A stretch of 64,000 bases of DNA from positions 51,545 to 115,544 of the forward strand of contig NZ_JARGNU010000013.1 of NCBI RefSeq assembly GCF_029212375.1, in the 5' to 3' direction. A program made the position numbers and the translations under genes. This document shows, one piece after another, positions 10,371 through 20,657 of this stretch. The DNA comes from Zhongshania sp. (GTDB lineage: Bacteria > Pseudomonadota > Gammaproteobacteria > Pseudomonadales > Spongiibacteraceae). Numbering within the stretch: position 1 is the first letter of the stretch; each line of letters begins with the position of its first letter. The notes beneath the pieces were generated by a model. That model saw nothing but the letters and a program-made list of their open reading frames with translations, had not been told where the DNA came from and ran no database searches.

Positions 10371-12893
10371 TCAATACCAGCGGTAAGTCGCTTGCAAAGC
10401 TATAGTACGCGGTGCGTCGATAAAGCCGTAATGGCCTATCGAGCCAAAAGTACTATAGGACAACGGCGTGTCATTTGAATAAGAAATGGTCGTTTCATCG
10501 GTCACATTCTTAACCAATATCGCCGCATCCCATCCTGCAGTAACATCAGCCAAAGAGAAACGTAAATTCGATTTTACGTAGGCGTCCTGCTCCTGACTAG
10601 GATCTAAATTCTGTGAAGAATTATAGGCGCCAGTGAAAACAAAGTCTGCACCGCCACGGAACTCAATATCCTTCGACACCATTGTGGTATAAACAAAGGT
10701 TAAGTTTCCAGAGTAATCGGCGACATACTGATTCGTTTGCCCCTTGTAATTACAGTAGCCCCTATCCTCCTCCATGCTGTCTGCAACTTGTCCCTGATAG
10801 CATTGACCATTTTTGAAGTCGGTAAATTCAAAGTCTAGAAACGCTAGCGCCCCCGTCATCATTAAGTTTTCAGTTAGCGCCATACGGCCGTCGAGCTCAA
10901 GCCCCATAGTCGTTGCAGCACCCGCATTGCCAACGTTGAAACCCAAAGTGCCGTCAAAGATACTCACCTGAAGATCGTCATACTGAGTGTAAAACGCAGC
11001 AACATTCAGCTCTGCAGCACCGTCAAGTAAGGTGGTTTTGGCACCGGCCTCAAAGCTGGTCGCCTGCTCATCGTCATACTCAAAACTACCCTTGATGACC
11101 AAGGTTTCACCGCCGGTGTTTTGAAGAGGGCGAATTACATTAAGCTCTGGCGATGCATTTGAACGCGCATCGAAACCACCAGACTTGTAACCGACACTCG
11201 CGGTGGCATAGAGCATTACGTCGTCGCTCCAGTCATGTTGTATATTCAACGAGGGCGCCAAGTTACCACCAGAACGTTCACCACTTAGATCATGACGCTC
11301 GGCTGAGAAGTTCTTTGCTACAACCGTATCAACTTCACCTTCGGCACGAATTTCACCCGTGGTGATATCCGTAAAATTGAGCGAACGCGAACCATCTTTT
11401 TCTTCATAGGAATAGCGCAGACCCAAGGTTGCACGGGTCAAATCAGTCATATTCCAAGTCGCTTGAATAAAGCCGGACAAAAGTTTGGTGTCTGAGGTGA
11501 AGTTACGCGGTGTACCTAAGTTTCTAATTTCATCGCCCGCATCACCAATACCACCGGCAGGTAAATTGACATTGATTAAACTTAGATCCGGGCCACCAAG
11601 AACGTCAAATGGCGGCCGTTCGCCTCGGGCGCCGCCTTCTAGCACATCGGCGCCATTTAACAATTTGGGCAAAATATCGCTTTCAACACGAATACTGTCG
11701 AAGAAATCCAAGGAACTCTGCTGGTAAAAAGCACCGGCTATAAATTCAAAGTTTTCGCCCACTGGTGATACCCAGCGAATTTCTTGGCTAAATTGCGAGT
11801 ATTCTTCTTCGGCAGCAACGCTAAACACCGACGCACCGGTAAAGTCACAATCGCACAATTCTGCCGTTTCATAACCCAGAATACCGGTGATGAAGGTAAA
11901 GGTGTGTTCGCCCCAAGCGTAATCAACATTTAACGTCACATTATGGGTGTCGTTGTAGCTAAAATCGCCGTTTGAAGAGCGCTTGTAGTCTTGATAGTTA
12001 TTGAGCACTGATGAGTCTGCGTCAACCGTACCTAAAAGCCCGCCTGGGCCGATTTCGAAGTTATCTAGGATCTGAGCGTAGGTCTTGCCGTCAAAGGTTG
12101 AATCTGTAGACGGATTATCGTTGATGATCTCAATCTGGCGACCATTTACGTCAAACTGGCCAACTTCCAGCTTCAGCGCAGCGGTCAAATTTGCGGTCGC
12201 GTCCCACTCAAAAATAGCGCGAATGGTTTGCTCGTCGCGCTCGGGCTCATCCCGGTTTAGCGTGAGATTTTCCATGTAACCGTCGGTAAGACGCTTTCGA
12301 ACTGCCAAACGCGCACCCACAGAGTCAGTCAGTGAGCCAGAAAGCACCAAGTCTAGCACTTGCTCATTAGTCTCAACCTCGTAAGTGCCCGAAACCATTC
12401 CCTCAAATTCTTGGCTGGGACGCGCTGAAATTAAGCTTAATGCCCCTGCAATACTGTTTTTACCAAATAGAATATTTTGTGGTCCGCGCAGTACTTCAAC
12501 CCGCGCCAAATCCAAGAAAGGCGCTCGACTCAATTGCGCACGCCCATAACTCACACCATCGAAATACATACCAACAGACTGTTCAAAGCCTGGGTTGATA
12601 CCAGAACCGATACCGCGAATATAAATATTGGTACCAATGCCAGTTTCCGACATGGTCAAGTTGGGGACATAGGCTTGTAGATCTTCTACTTTGCCGATCC
12701 CCGCCTCCATCATTTTCTCACCCGACACCGCATTAACCGATACCGGAACATCTTGTAGGCTTTCGGCGCGCAAAGTGGCCGTAACGATTACCTCTTCGAG
12801 CACTCCTGCCGCCTGAGTTTGCGCAGAGCACAAGACGACAGCGGCCGCCAAGGCAGATAAACGGAAGTCAAAAATGGTGTTTTTCAAGGTCAT
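10371..12893 (-). CDS. TonB-dependent outer-membrane receptor (paralog 1)
   Basis: 840 residues: signal peptide (cleavage near QTQAA), TonB-box-like EEVIVTAT, plug domain with VEVLRGPQN and the segment GIGSGINPGFEQSVG, then a 22-strand-type barrel ending in an aromatic residue (YRWY). Such receptors import siderophores, vitamins or hydrophobic carbon compounds with TonB-ExbBD energy; the substrate cannot be read here. The plug is almost identical to that of the next gene (10371 and 13236 genes are tandem paralogs). A strong Shine-Dalgarno (GGAGG, five bases from ATG) fixes the start. It has its own terminator. Confidence 0.93.
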   Translation of the reverse strand: MTLKNTIFDFRLSALAAAVVLCSAQTQAAGVLEEVIVTATLRAESLQDVPVSVNAVSGEKMMEAGIGKVEDLQAYVPNLTMSETGIGTNIYIRGIGSGINPGFEQSVGMYFDGVSYGRAQLSRAPFLDLARVEVLRGPQNILFGKNSIAGALSLISARPSQEFEGMVSGTYEVETNEQVLDLVLSGSLTDSVGARLAVRKRLTDGYMENLTLNRDEPERDEQTIRAIFEWDATANLTAALKLEVGQFDVNGRQIEIINDNPSTDSTFDGKTYAQILDNFEIGPGGLLGTVDADSSVLNNYQDYKRSSNGDFSYNDTHNVTLNVDYAWGEHTFTFITGILGYETAELCDCDFTGASVFSVAAEEEYSQFSQEIRWVSPVGENFEFIAGAFYQQSSLDFFDSIRVESDILPKLLNGADVLEGGARGERPPFDVLGGPDLSLINVNLPAGGIGDAGDEIRNLGTPRNFTSDTKLLSGFIQATWNMTDLTRATLGLRYSYEEKDGSRSLNFTDITTGEIRAEGEVDTVVAKNFSAERHDLSGERSGGNLAPSLNIQHDWSDDVMLYATASVGYKSGGFDARSNASPELNVIRPLQNTGGETLVIKGSFEYDDEQATSFEAGAKTTLLDGAAELNVAAFYTQYDDLQVSIFDGTLGFNVGNAGAATTMGLELDGRMALTENLMMTGALAFLDFEFTDFKNGQCYQGQVADSMEEDRGYCNYKGQTNQYVADYSGNLTFVYTTMVSKDIEFRGGADFVFTGAYNSSQNLDPSQEQDAYVKSNLRFSLADVTAGWDAAILVKNVTDETTISYSNDTPLSYSTFGSIGHYGFIDAPRTIALQATYRWY

Positions 12894-12990
12894 AAGACCT
12901 CCAGATGCAGTGGGTTTTTTTTATATGTCGCCGCCTGATATTCGACCAAGCAAGCTACCTTCTTTTCAAAGTAGTCGACATTATACGATT

Positions 12991-13032
12991 ATGCCAAAAT
13001 GTTTGCATTGAAAACATATCGCATTTTGGCAT
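12991..13032. promoter_or_regulatory. Perfect 11-bp inverted repeat upstream of TonB-dependent receptor 1
   Basis: ATGCCAAAATG at 12991-13001 and CATTTTGGCAT at 13022-13032, separated by 20 bases. A second, nested dyad (ATGTTT, 7 bases, AAACAT; 12999-13017) lies inside it. It is about 100 bases before the receptor start, so it may be an operator. The same motif was not seen upstream of the paralogous receptor at 15614. Confidence 0.45.
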
Positions 13033-13160
13033 TTGGTTCAATCAATTAGAATTTTTAATCCATATAGCGACCATAAACACGAAAAATAATCACCTCACTC
13101 GCCTATTCAAACTAGACATCGAAGGCATGGAGCCAAATAAAGGGTATCCACAAAAGGGGC

Positions 13161-13185
13161 AAAAAAAATGCCGCATGTGCGGCAT
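13161..13185 (-). terminator. Intrinsic terminator of the second TonB-dependent receptor
   Basis: ATGCCGCA-TG-TGCGGCAT at 13168-13185; on the minus strand the stem is followed by eight T's. It is placed after the stop of the receptor gene at 13236. Confidence 0.85.
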
Positions 13186-13202
13186 AAAAACGGTGAGATG
13201 TT

Positions 13203-13227
13203 GTAGCTAGCACTAAGCGCTAGCTAC
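13203..13227 (-). repeat. 9-bp stem-loop just after the second receptor gene
   Basis: GTAGCTAGC, loop ACTAAGC, GCTAGCTAC: perfect arms, no T-run. It sits between the stop codon and the intrinsic terminator, so the transcript would carry two hairpins in series. A role in 3'-end protection is possible but inferred. Confidence 0.5.
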
Positions 13228-13235
13228 ATTGCCGA

Positions 13236-15614
13236 TTACCAGCGATAGCTCGCTTGAACAGCCACGCTGCGGGGACGCTCAATAAATGCATAATGACCAA
13301 TGCTACCAAAACTACTATTGGCTAAGGGCACATCATTCGAGTAAGAGATGACGTTTTCATCCGTCAGGTTTTTACCCACCAAGGCTAGCTCCCAACCCGA
13401 TTTTACATCTGCAATCGCCAAGCGCGCATTCACCTTCACATAGGCATCTTGCTCTTGGCTAGGGTCCAAGTTCTGCGAGGAGTTATAGCTGTCTGTAAAG
13501 ACAAAATCGGTGCCAGCCCTTAACTCCATAGCATCACCAAATTCACGGGTATACGTGAAGGTCACATTACCTGAGTAGTCAGCTACGTACTGGTTGCTTT
13601 TACCAGTGTAGTCGCAATAGATACCGTTATCCGGCGTCTGCCCTTGGTAGCACTGACCGTTTTTAAAATCAGTAAATTCAAAGTCGAGGAATGCTAGCGC
13701 TGCACCCATCATCAAGCGGTCGGTAAGTGCAAAGCGGCCATCAAGCTCGATACCCTTGATCTCTGCTGCACCGGCGTTGCCCACATTAAAGCCCAAAGTA
13801 CCATCAAAAATACTTACCTGAAGATCGTCGTACTTAGTGAAAAAGCCGGCAATATTTAATTCGCCGCGACCATCCATAAAGCTGGTCTTAGCACCAACTT
13901 CAAAGCTAGTTGCCTTTTCCTCATCGTATTCAAAGGAACCATCGAGCGTGCCACCTGGCGAGGCATTGGAGCGCGCATCAAAACCGCCTGATTTATGCCC
14001 AATACTCAAGGTTGCATAGGCCATCACATCATCATTAACGTCATATTGAACATTTAAAGACGGCGCTAGATTGCCCCCACTTTGCTTACCTTTGAGATCG
14101 TGACGTTCAACCTTAAACACGCTGGCGAGCACAGAATCGACCGTACCCACAGCACGCTCATTGCCGCTCAAGTCGGCAACGGTCAGACTTCTGCTACCCT
14201 CTTTGTCTTCGTAAGAATATCGAAGACCGAGAGTGGCTCTCAAGCGATCCGAGGCATTCCACGTAGTTTGCCAAAACACCGACCACAACTCTGCGTCGCT
14301 GGTAAAATAACGAGGTGTCGTGGTATTTGAAATTGCCGCCATCGACGCCCCCGCCGCGCCAGAAGAGGTCGGCTCGCCAGCTGCCCCCCCATAAAGATCG
14401 TAAACTTTTGAATACACAGCCTTAGGAATAATATCGCTGTCAATCACTATCGCATCGTAGAAATCTAGCTCACTTTTTTGATAATACATACCGCCGATAT
14501 GCTCAAAGGTGCCGCCAGCGGCAGAAACCCAACGAATTTCCTGACTGTATTGATCGTAGTCTTCTTCAAACGGCACGCTAAATACTGGCGCGCCAGTAAA
14601 ATCACAATCGCAAAGTTCAGCAAACTCGTAATGCAATAAGCCTGTAATAAAGGTAAGCGTACTCTCACCCAAGGCGTAATCCACATTTAAGGTTAGGTTT
14701 TTAGTGCGGTTATTACTGTAATCGCCGTTCGAAGAACGCTTGTAATCCTGCTTGGTATTTAATACCGACGAATCCGCACCAAAGGACGCGTTCAATGCCT
14801 GCCCGTACGTCGCCCCACCAAGTAGCGCAGAGGGCTGATCGTTTACAATTTCCACTTGACGACCCAGAACGTCAAATTTACCCAGTTCAAATTTAAGCAT
14901 CGCGGTTAAATTTTCGGTGGCGTCCCAATCAAGAATCGCTCGAATAGTCCCTTCATCTCGCTGCGGTTCATCACGATTCAAAGTCAGGTTTTCAATATAG
15001 CCGTCCATCTCGCGCTTGCGCAGCGCTAATCGACCGCCAAGGGTGTCGGTGATCGGGCCAGACACCATAAAATCGACAACTTTTTCGCCGTGATCGGGCT
15101 CATACAAACCGGAAATCATGCCCTCATTTTCTTGCCCAGGGCGGGCAGATATCAAACTCAAAGCACCGGCGATACTGTTTTTGCCGTAAAGAATATTTTG
15201 CGGACCGCGCAACACCTCAACCCGCGCTAAATCAAGAAACGGCGCGCGGGTAAGCTGACCACGGCCATAGGAGATACCATCAAAATACATACCTACCGAC
15301 TGTTCAAAGCCTGGGTTAATACCCGAGCCAATACCACGGATATAAATATTGGTGCCGATACCTGTTTCTGACATGGATAAATTAGGTACATAGGCTTGTA
15401 AGTCTTCAATCTTATCAATGCCCGCCTCGGCCATTTTTTCGCCAGACACGGCATTTACTGAAACCGGCACGTCTTGCAGGCTTTCAGTACGCAGGGTCGC
15501 GGTAACTAGGACTTCCTCCAAAGCGGGTGCAGCCATCGCCGCGGTGTTTGCACACAAACCCACAGCCATTGCCAAGGGCATAAAATGACGGTTTGATTTG
15601 GAATGATTTCTCAT
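13236..15614 (-). CDS. TonB-dependent outer-membrane receptor (paralog 2)
   Basis: About 792 residues: signal peptide (cleavage near AAMAA), TonB-box-like EEVLVTAT, plug domain and barrel ending in YRW. The start at 15614 (MRNHSKSNRH) is chosen because GGGAG lies eight bases upstream; the longer TTG version would overlap that site. The plug and many barrel strands match paralog 1 closely, with differences concentrated in outer loops, as expected after tandem duplication with changed specificity. Substrate unknown. Confidence 0.93.
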   Translation of the reverse strand: MRNHSKSNRHFMPLAMAVGLCANTAAMAAPALEEVLVTATLRTESLQDVPVSVNAVSGEKMAEAGIDKIEDLQAYVPNLSMSETGIGTNIYIRGIGSGINPGFEQSVGMYFDGISYGRGQLTRAPFLDLARVEVLRGPQNILYGKNSIAGALSLISARPGQENEGMISGLYEPDHGEKVVDFMVSGPITDTLGGRLALRKREMDGYIENLTLNRDEPQRDEGTIRAILDWDATENLTAMLKFELGKFDVLGRQVEIVNDQPSALLGGATYGQALNASFGADSSVLNTKQDYKRSSNGDYSNNRTKNLTLNVDYALGESTLTFITGLLHYEFAELCDCDFTGAPVFSVPFEEDYDQYSQEIRWVSAAGGTFEHIGGMYYQKSELDFYDAIVIDSDIIPKAVYSKVYDLYGGAAGEPTSSGAAGASMAAISNTTTPRYFTSDAELWSVFWQTTWNASDRLRATLGLRYSYEDKEGSRSLTVADLSGNERAVGTVDSVLASVFKVERHDLKGKQSGGNLAPSLNVQYDVNDDVMAYATLSIGHKSGGFDARSNASPGGTLDGSFEYDEEKATSFEVGAKTSFMDGRGELNIAGFFTKYDDLQVSIFDGTLGFNVGNAGAAEIKGIELDGRFALTDRLMMGAALAFLDFEFTDFKNGQCYQGQTPDNGIYCDYTGKSNQYVADYSGNVTFTYTREFGDAMELRAGTDFVFTDSYNSSQNLDPSQEQDAYVKVNARLAIADVKSGWELALVGKNLTDENVISYSNDVPLANSSFGSIGHYAFIERPRSVAVQASYRW

Positions 15615-15820
15615 CAAAGACTCTCCCAAAGAGATTTATTTTAATAATTTCAGCTCAAATAGCATCGCATTAATAGCGAGCACATTGGGGCTAATACACA
15701 GTCTAGTCTGGAATCTGAGAATGTAAAATGTGAATAACCCCTATAACCCCCCATGAATGGCACAAGACATGCTACGAATAGTAGGTCGTTTTAGATCAAG
15801 CAGATAATTAGTGAGTTGTC

Positions 15821-16294
15821 TTAGAAAATTCCGAGTTCGAGGCCCGCAGCAAAACCGGCGCCGAGCTCTTCAGCTTGCTCAAATGCCCTAGGTCCAGGCT
15901 CGCCGCAACAGATAACGGGCTCGCTAACACAGCGCCAAGCGTAGCCCTTGGCAATTTTTTCAAATTGGCGCAGGGCATTGCTCCCATCATTACCCGTACA
16001 CATAAATACGCCATAGGGACGGTGAAGCTCGCGGGCAATTACGGGGTAAAACGTGCGATCATAAAAATCTTTCATGCCCCCCGCTAAGCTGCCAAAATTT
16101 TCGGGCATAAAAAATAAAATACCATCACACCACATTATGTCGCGGGTGCCCGCCTCCGCCGCACGCAGCAAGCGCAGCTGCACACTTGGCTCGGCTGCGA
16201 GCGCAGCGGCTTGGGCCGCATAAGCTAGACGCTCGTTTCTACCCGACTGGCTGTGGTATACAATTAATAAATGTTTTGATTCAGAATCCGACAC
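15821..16294 (-). CDS. Flavodoxin-fold protein / NAD(P)H-dependent oxidoreductase-like
   Basis: About 157 residues. The N-terminal strand and phosphate loop (LLIVYHSQSGRNERLA) and the middle stretch DGILFFMPENFGSLAGGMKDFYDR fit a flavodoxin-like FMN protein of the short NAD(P)H reductase/tryptophan-repressor-binding-protein type. A GTG at 16303 would add three residues. It stands alone, divergent to the glyoxalase gene. Electron donor and substrate cannot be told. Confidence 0.75.
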   Translation of the reverse strand: MSDSESKHLLIVYHSQSGRNERLAYAAQAAALAAEPSVQLRLLRAAEAGTRDIMWCDGILFFMPENFGSLAGGMKDFYDRTFYPVIARELHRPYGVFMCTGNDGSNALRQFEKIAKGYAWRCVSEPVICCGEPGPRAFEQAEELGAGFAAGLELGIF

Positions 16295-16385
16295 AAAGCA
16301 CACTCGCTAGCCCAAACAAGGGCAATGAAAACACAGCCGCCGTCAATTTACACCTAGACATAAGCAAAGCCACGGAAGCGATACC

Positions 16386-16826
16386 ATGAAATATTTACAC
16401 ACTATGGTTCGGGTAAAAGACCTCCCGCAATCCATGCACTTTTACTGCGATTTACTGGGGCTAAAAGAAATTCGCCGCTACGAAAGCGAAAAAGGTCGAT
16501 TTAGCCTCATTTATTTGGCCGCAGCCCAAGACGTCGAAACTGCGCAGAGCGCTGAGGCGCCAATGATTGAATTAACCTACAACTGGGATCCAGAAGAGTA
16601 CGACGGTGGCCGCAACTTTGGCCATCTCGCGTTTTTAGTTGACGATATTTACGCCAGTTGCCAAACCCTGCAAGACGGCGGCGTGTGCATAAACCGGCCG
16701 CCCCGCGACGGCCACATGGCTTTTGTGCGTTCTCCCGACAATATATCTATTGAATTATTACAACGCGGCGAGGCGCTCGCCCCGCAAGAACCTTGGCTCT
16801 CAATGCCAAATACCGGCGAGTGGTAA
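16386..16826 (+). CDS. gloA: Lactoylglutathione lyase (glyoxalase I) family protein
   Basis: 146 residues, a single vicinal-oxygen-chelate protein. It probably converts the methylglyoxal-glutathione hemithioacetal to S-lactoylglutathione. Likely metal ligands are His5, Glu62, His80 and Glu123, all in the expected strand contexts (LHTMVRV, IELTYN, FGHLAF, SIELLQ). Assignment to glyoxalase I rather than another VOC enzyme rests on this ligand set. Confidence 0.82.
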   Translation: MKYLHTMVRVKDLPQSMHFYCDLLGLKEIRRYESEKGRFSLIYLAAAQDVETAQSAEAPMIELTYNWDPEEYDGGRNFGHLAFLVDDIYASCQTLQDGGVCINRPPRDGHMAFVRSPDNISIELLQRGEALAPQEPWLSMPNTGEW

Positions 16827-16857
16827 AACCAATTAAAGGAAAATGACGCACTAGGGA

Positions 16858-17462
16858 TTAAAAAATCCCGAAGAACCAGCCCCCGCTTTTCAAATCCTTT
16901 TCGCAGCGGGCGAGCTGGGCAGTGTAAGTTTGGGCGCGGGACGTCACTTTGCCAGCCACCCGCTTCAACCACGGTTTATTATTGAAGCTGCGTTTTTTGA
17001 AGCCACCATGACCTTCATGATATGCCATATACAAGCTATAACTGTCGTTTGGATTAATACCGACCATTTTATTACTGACATTGTTATACCAGCCAATAAA
17101 GTCGATGGCATCGCTAAAATCGTCGCGATCCGCGCCCCAATTCCCAGATTTATCCACATACCACGCCCAAGTTGAATCCTTGGCTTGGGCGTAGCCGTAG
17201 GCGTCAGACATACGGCCAGCAGGAATAAAACCCAGCCAGTATTTCTTGGGCGGCTTGGCTTTGGCAACAAAGCCCGATTCCTGGTACATGATCGACATCA
17301 TGATAGGAATCGGTGAATTCCACTTTTTAGACGCCGATTTTGCATCGCCATACCAATCGTCTTTTTCGCGAAAAATAGCGCAAATATCACCGGGATTACG
17401 CGGTGGCGAAGTACTGCATGCGGTCACCGACAACAGCAGTAATGCCACTAAAATAGCCTTCA

Positions 17463-17463
<1 letters not shown>
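16858..17463 (-). CDS. Lipoprotein with a lytic-transglycosylase (SLT)-like domain
   Basis: 201 residues. The signal peptide ends in a lipobox (LSVTAC), so it is a membrane-anchored lipoprotein. The region IMMSIMYQESGF carries the Glu-Ser of lysozyme-like SLT domains, and AYGYAQA and YHEGHGG fit the fold. It may cleave peptidoglycan during division. Its ATG overlaps the ligA stop by one base, making it the last gene of the smc-zipA-ligA set. A short dyad (GGGATT-AAAA-AATCCC) spans its stop. Confidence 0.8.
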
Positions 17464-19487
<2,024 letters not shown>

Positions 19488-19534
19488 TCAAGACGCCGTT
19501 GTTATAGTGGATTGTATACAGCGCCCGCCGGCCC

Positions 19535-20503
19535 TTACATCAAGGTTAGTTGGCGGCGCTCAAAATCACGGATTCGCTGTTTATAGTGCTCTAGTGTTTG
19601 CTTGGTCGCGACACTGTGGGTTTGATCACGCAGCTCGCCTTCTAAATTATTTACCAAACAACGCGCAGTTTCGGCCATGGCTTCATAGGCCTTCATGCTG
19701 TCTTTGGGGCCAGGCAGATGCATAAAGAAAACCACACCTGGAGTGGTGAATTCATCAATCTCATCTAGATCAAAATTGCCAGGCTCAACCAAATTAGCCA
19801 CACTGAATTGAATTTCACCGGTGCCGTCGGCATTTTCGTAACGATGAAAAATATTCATCTTGCCGTAGCGAACATCGCAGGCCATTAAAATTTGTAATAA
19901 ATCATTGCCCTTAAAAGGCTTTTCGGCAGGCGACATTACATTGAGCACTATCAATTCCTGATGCGCGGCTGGCGTTGCTTGTGCAGACTTTAAGGACTTA
20001 GCATCCCCCTCCGCTCGACGACTGCCGCTGCTGCTGCTGCTCTTAGATGTTGACGTCGTTTCGCTTACGCTAGAAGAGCTAGGCAGAATTTCGTCATGGC
20101 CATCGAGTTCGCCTTCCCAGCCAGCGGCAACATTATGTAGCTCTTCGCGGTCTGACGCAGGCTTAGCGGAATACTCTTCGGCTGGATCGCGAAATAGTAT
20201 ATCGTCGTCTGCGTCGTCTAACTCATCAAGCTTAGCAACCGGCTTGCGCGCCGCCGCCAAACTACTCGGTGCGCGCTTAACATGCAGGCTCGGCGAGACT
20301 TGCTCACGCACAGCAATAACCCGCGCCGAGCCACCTGGCAACTCTGGGTTAACAAGATCGTCGTCTACTTCACGACGGTTTTTAGGTGTTAAACGGATGG
20401 TATCACTACGGTCTTTGTGCATCCGCCGATAGCCATCGAGCAACACTGCCAGTGCTAGCAGCGCGCCAATTATAATTAACCAATCTCTGACACTGAGGTC
20501 CAT
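19535..20503 (-). CDS. zipA: Cell division protein ZipA
   Basis: 322 residues. A single N-terminal membrane helix (DWLIIIGALLALAVLLDG) anchors the protein, followed by a charged and serine-rich linker and a C-terminal FtsZ-binding domain from about residue 180 (LIVLNVMSPAEKPFKGNDLL). It tethers FtsZ polymers to the membrane. It sits between smc and ligA, as in Pseudomonas. Confidence 0.95.
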   Translation of the reverse strand: MDLSVRDWLIIIGALLALAVLLDGYRRMHKDRSDTIRLTPKNRREVDDDLVNPELPGGSARVIAVREQVSPSLHVKRAPSSLAAARKPVAKLDELDDADDDILFRDPAEEYSAKPASDREELHNVAAGWEGELDGHDEILPSSSSVSETTSTSKSSSSSGSRRAEGDAKSLKSAQATPAAHQELIVLNVMSPAEKPFKGNDLLQILMACDVRYGKMNIFHRYENADGTGEIQFSVANLVEPGNFDLDEIDEFTTPGVVFFMHLPGPKDSMKAYEAMAETARCLVNNLEGELRDQTHSVATKQTLEHYKQRIRDFERRQLTLM

Positions 20504-20657
20504 TACCTAGCCCTTTTTGGCCTTTACGACCGAATCCCCGACAATAACTCGCTGTGGCGTTAGATAAAATTCTGTCGCTATTGTTCCACGCGGTTTACTA
20601 AATTTCCAGATTTTCGCAGTTTAAGCCCGCAAGCATAGCGCCAAGTGCCGCGCCAAA

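Larger units (their letters stand above)
12894..13235. other. Intergenic region between the two TonB-dependent receptors
   Basis: 342 bases. It holds the nested palindrome (12991-13032), the terminator of the upstream receptor (13161-13185) and a 9-bp stem-loop (13203-13227). A short open frame across it looks like chance, with no family features. Confidence 0.6.

Noticed and set aside
12905-13210. 101-codon open frame between the two receptor genes
   Set aside because: It crosses the palindrome and the terminator, has no ribosome-binding site and no recognisable composition.
20030-20080. Serine-codon microsatellite in zipA
   Set aside because: ZipA linkers are often Ser/Pro/Gln-rich, so this is expected.
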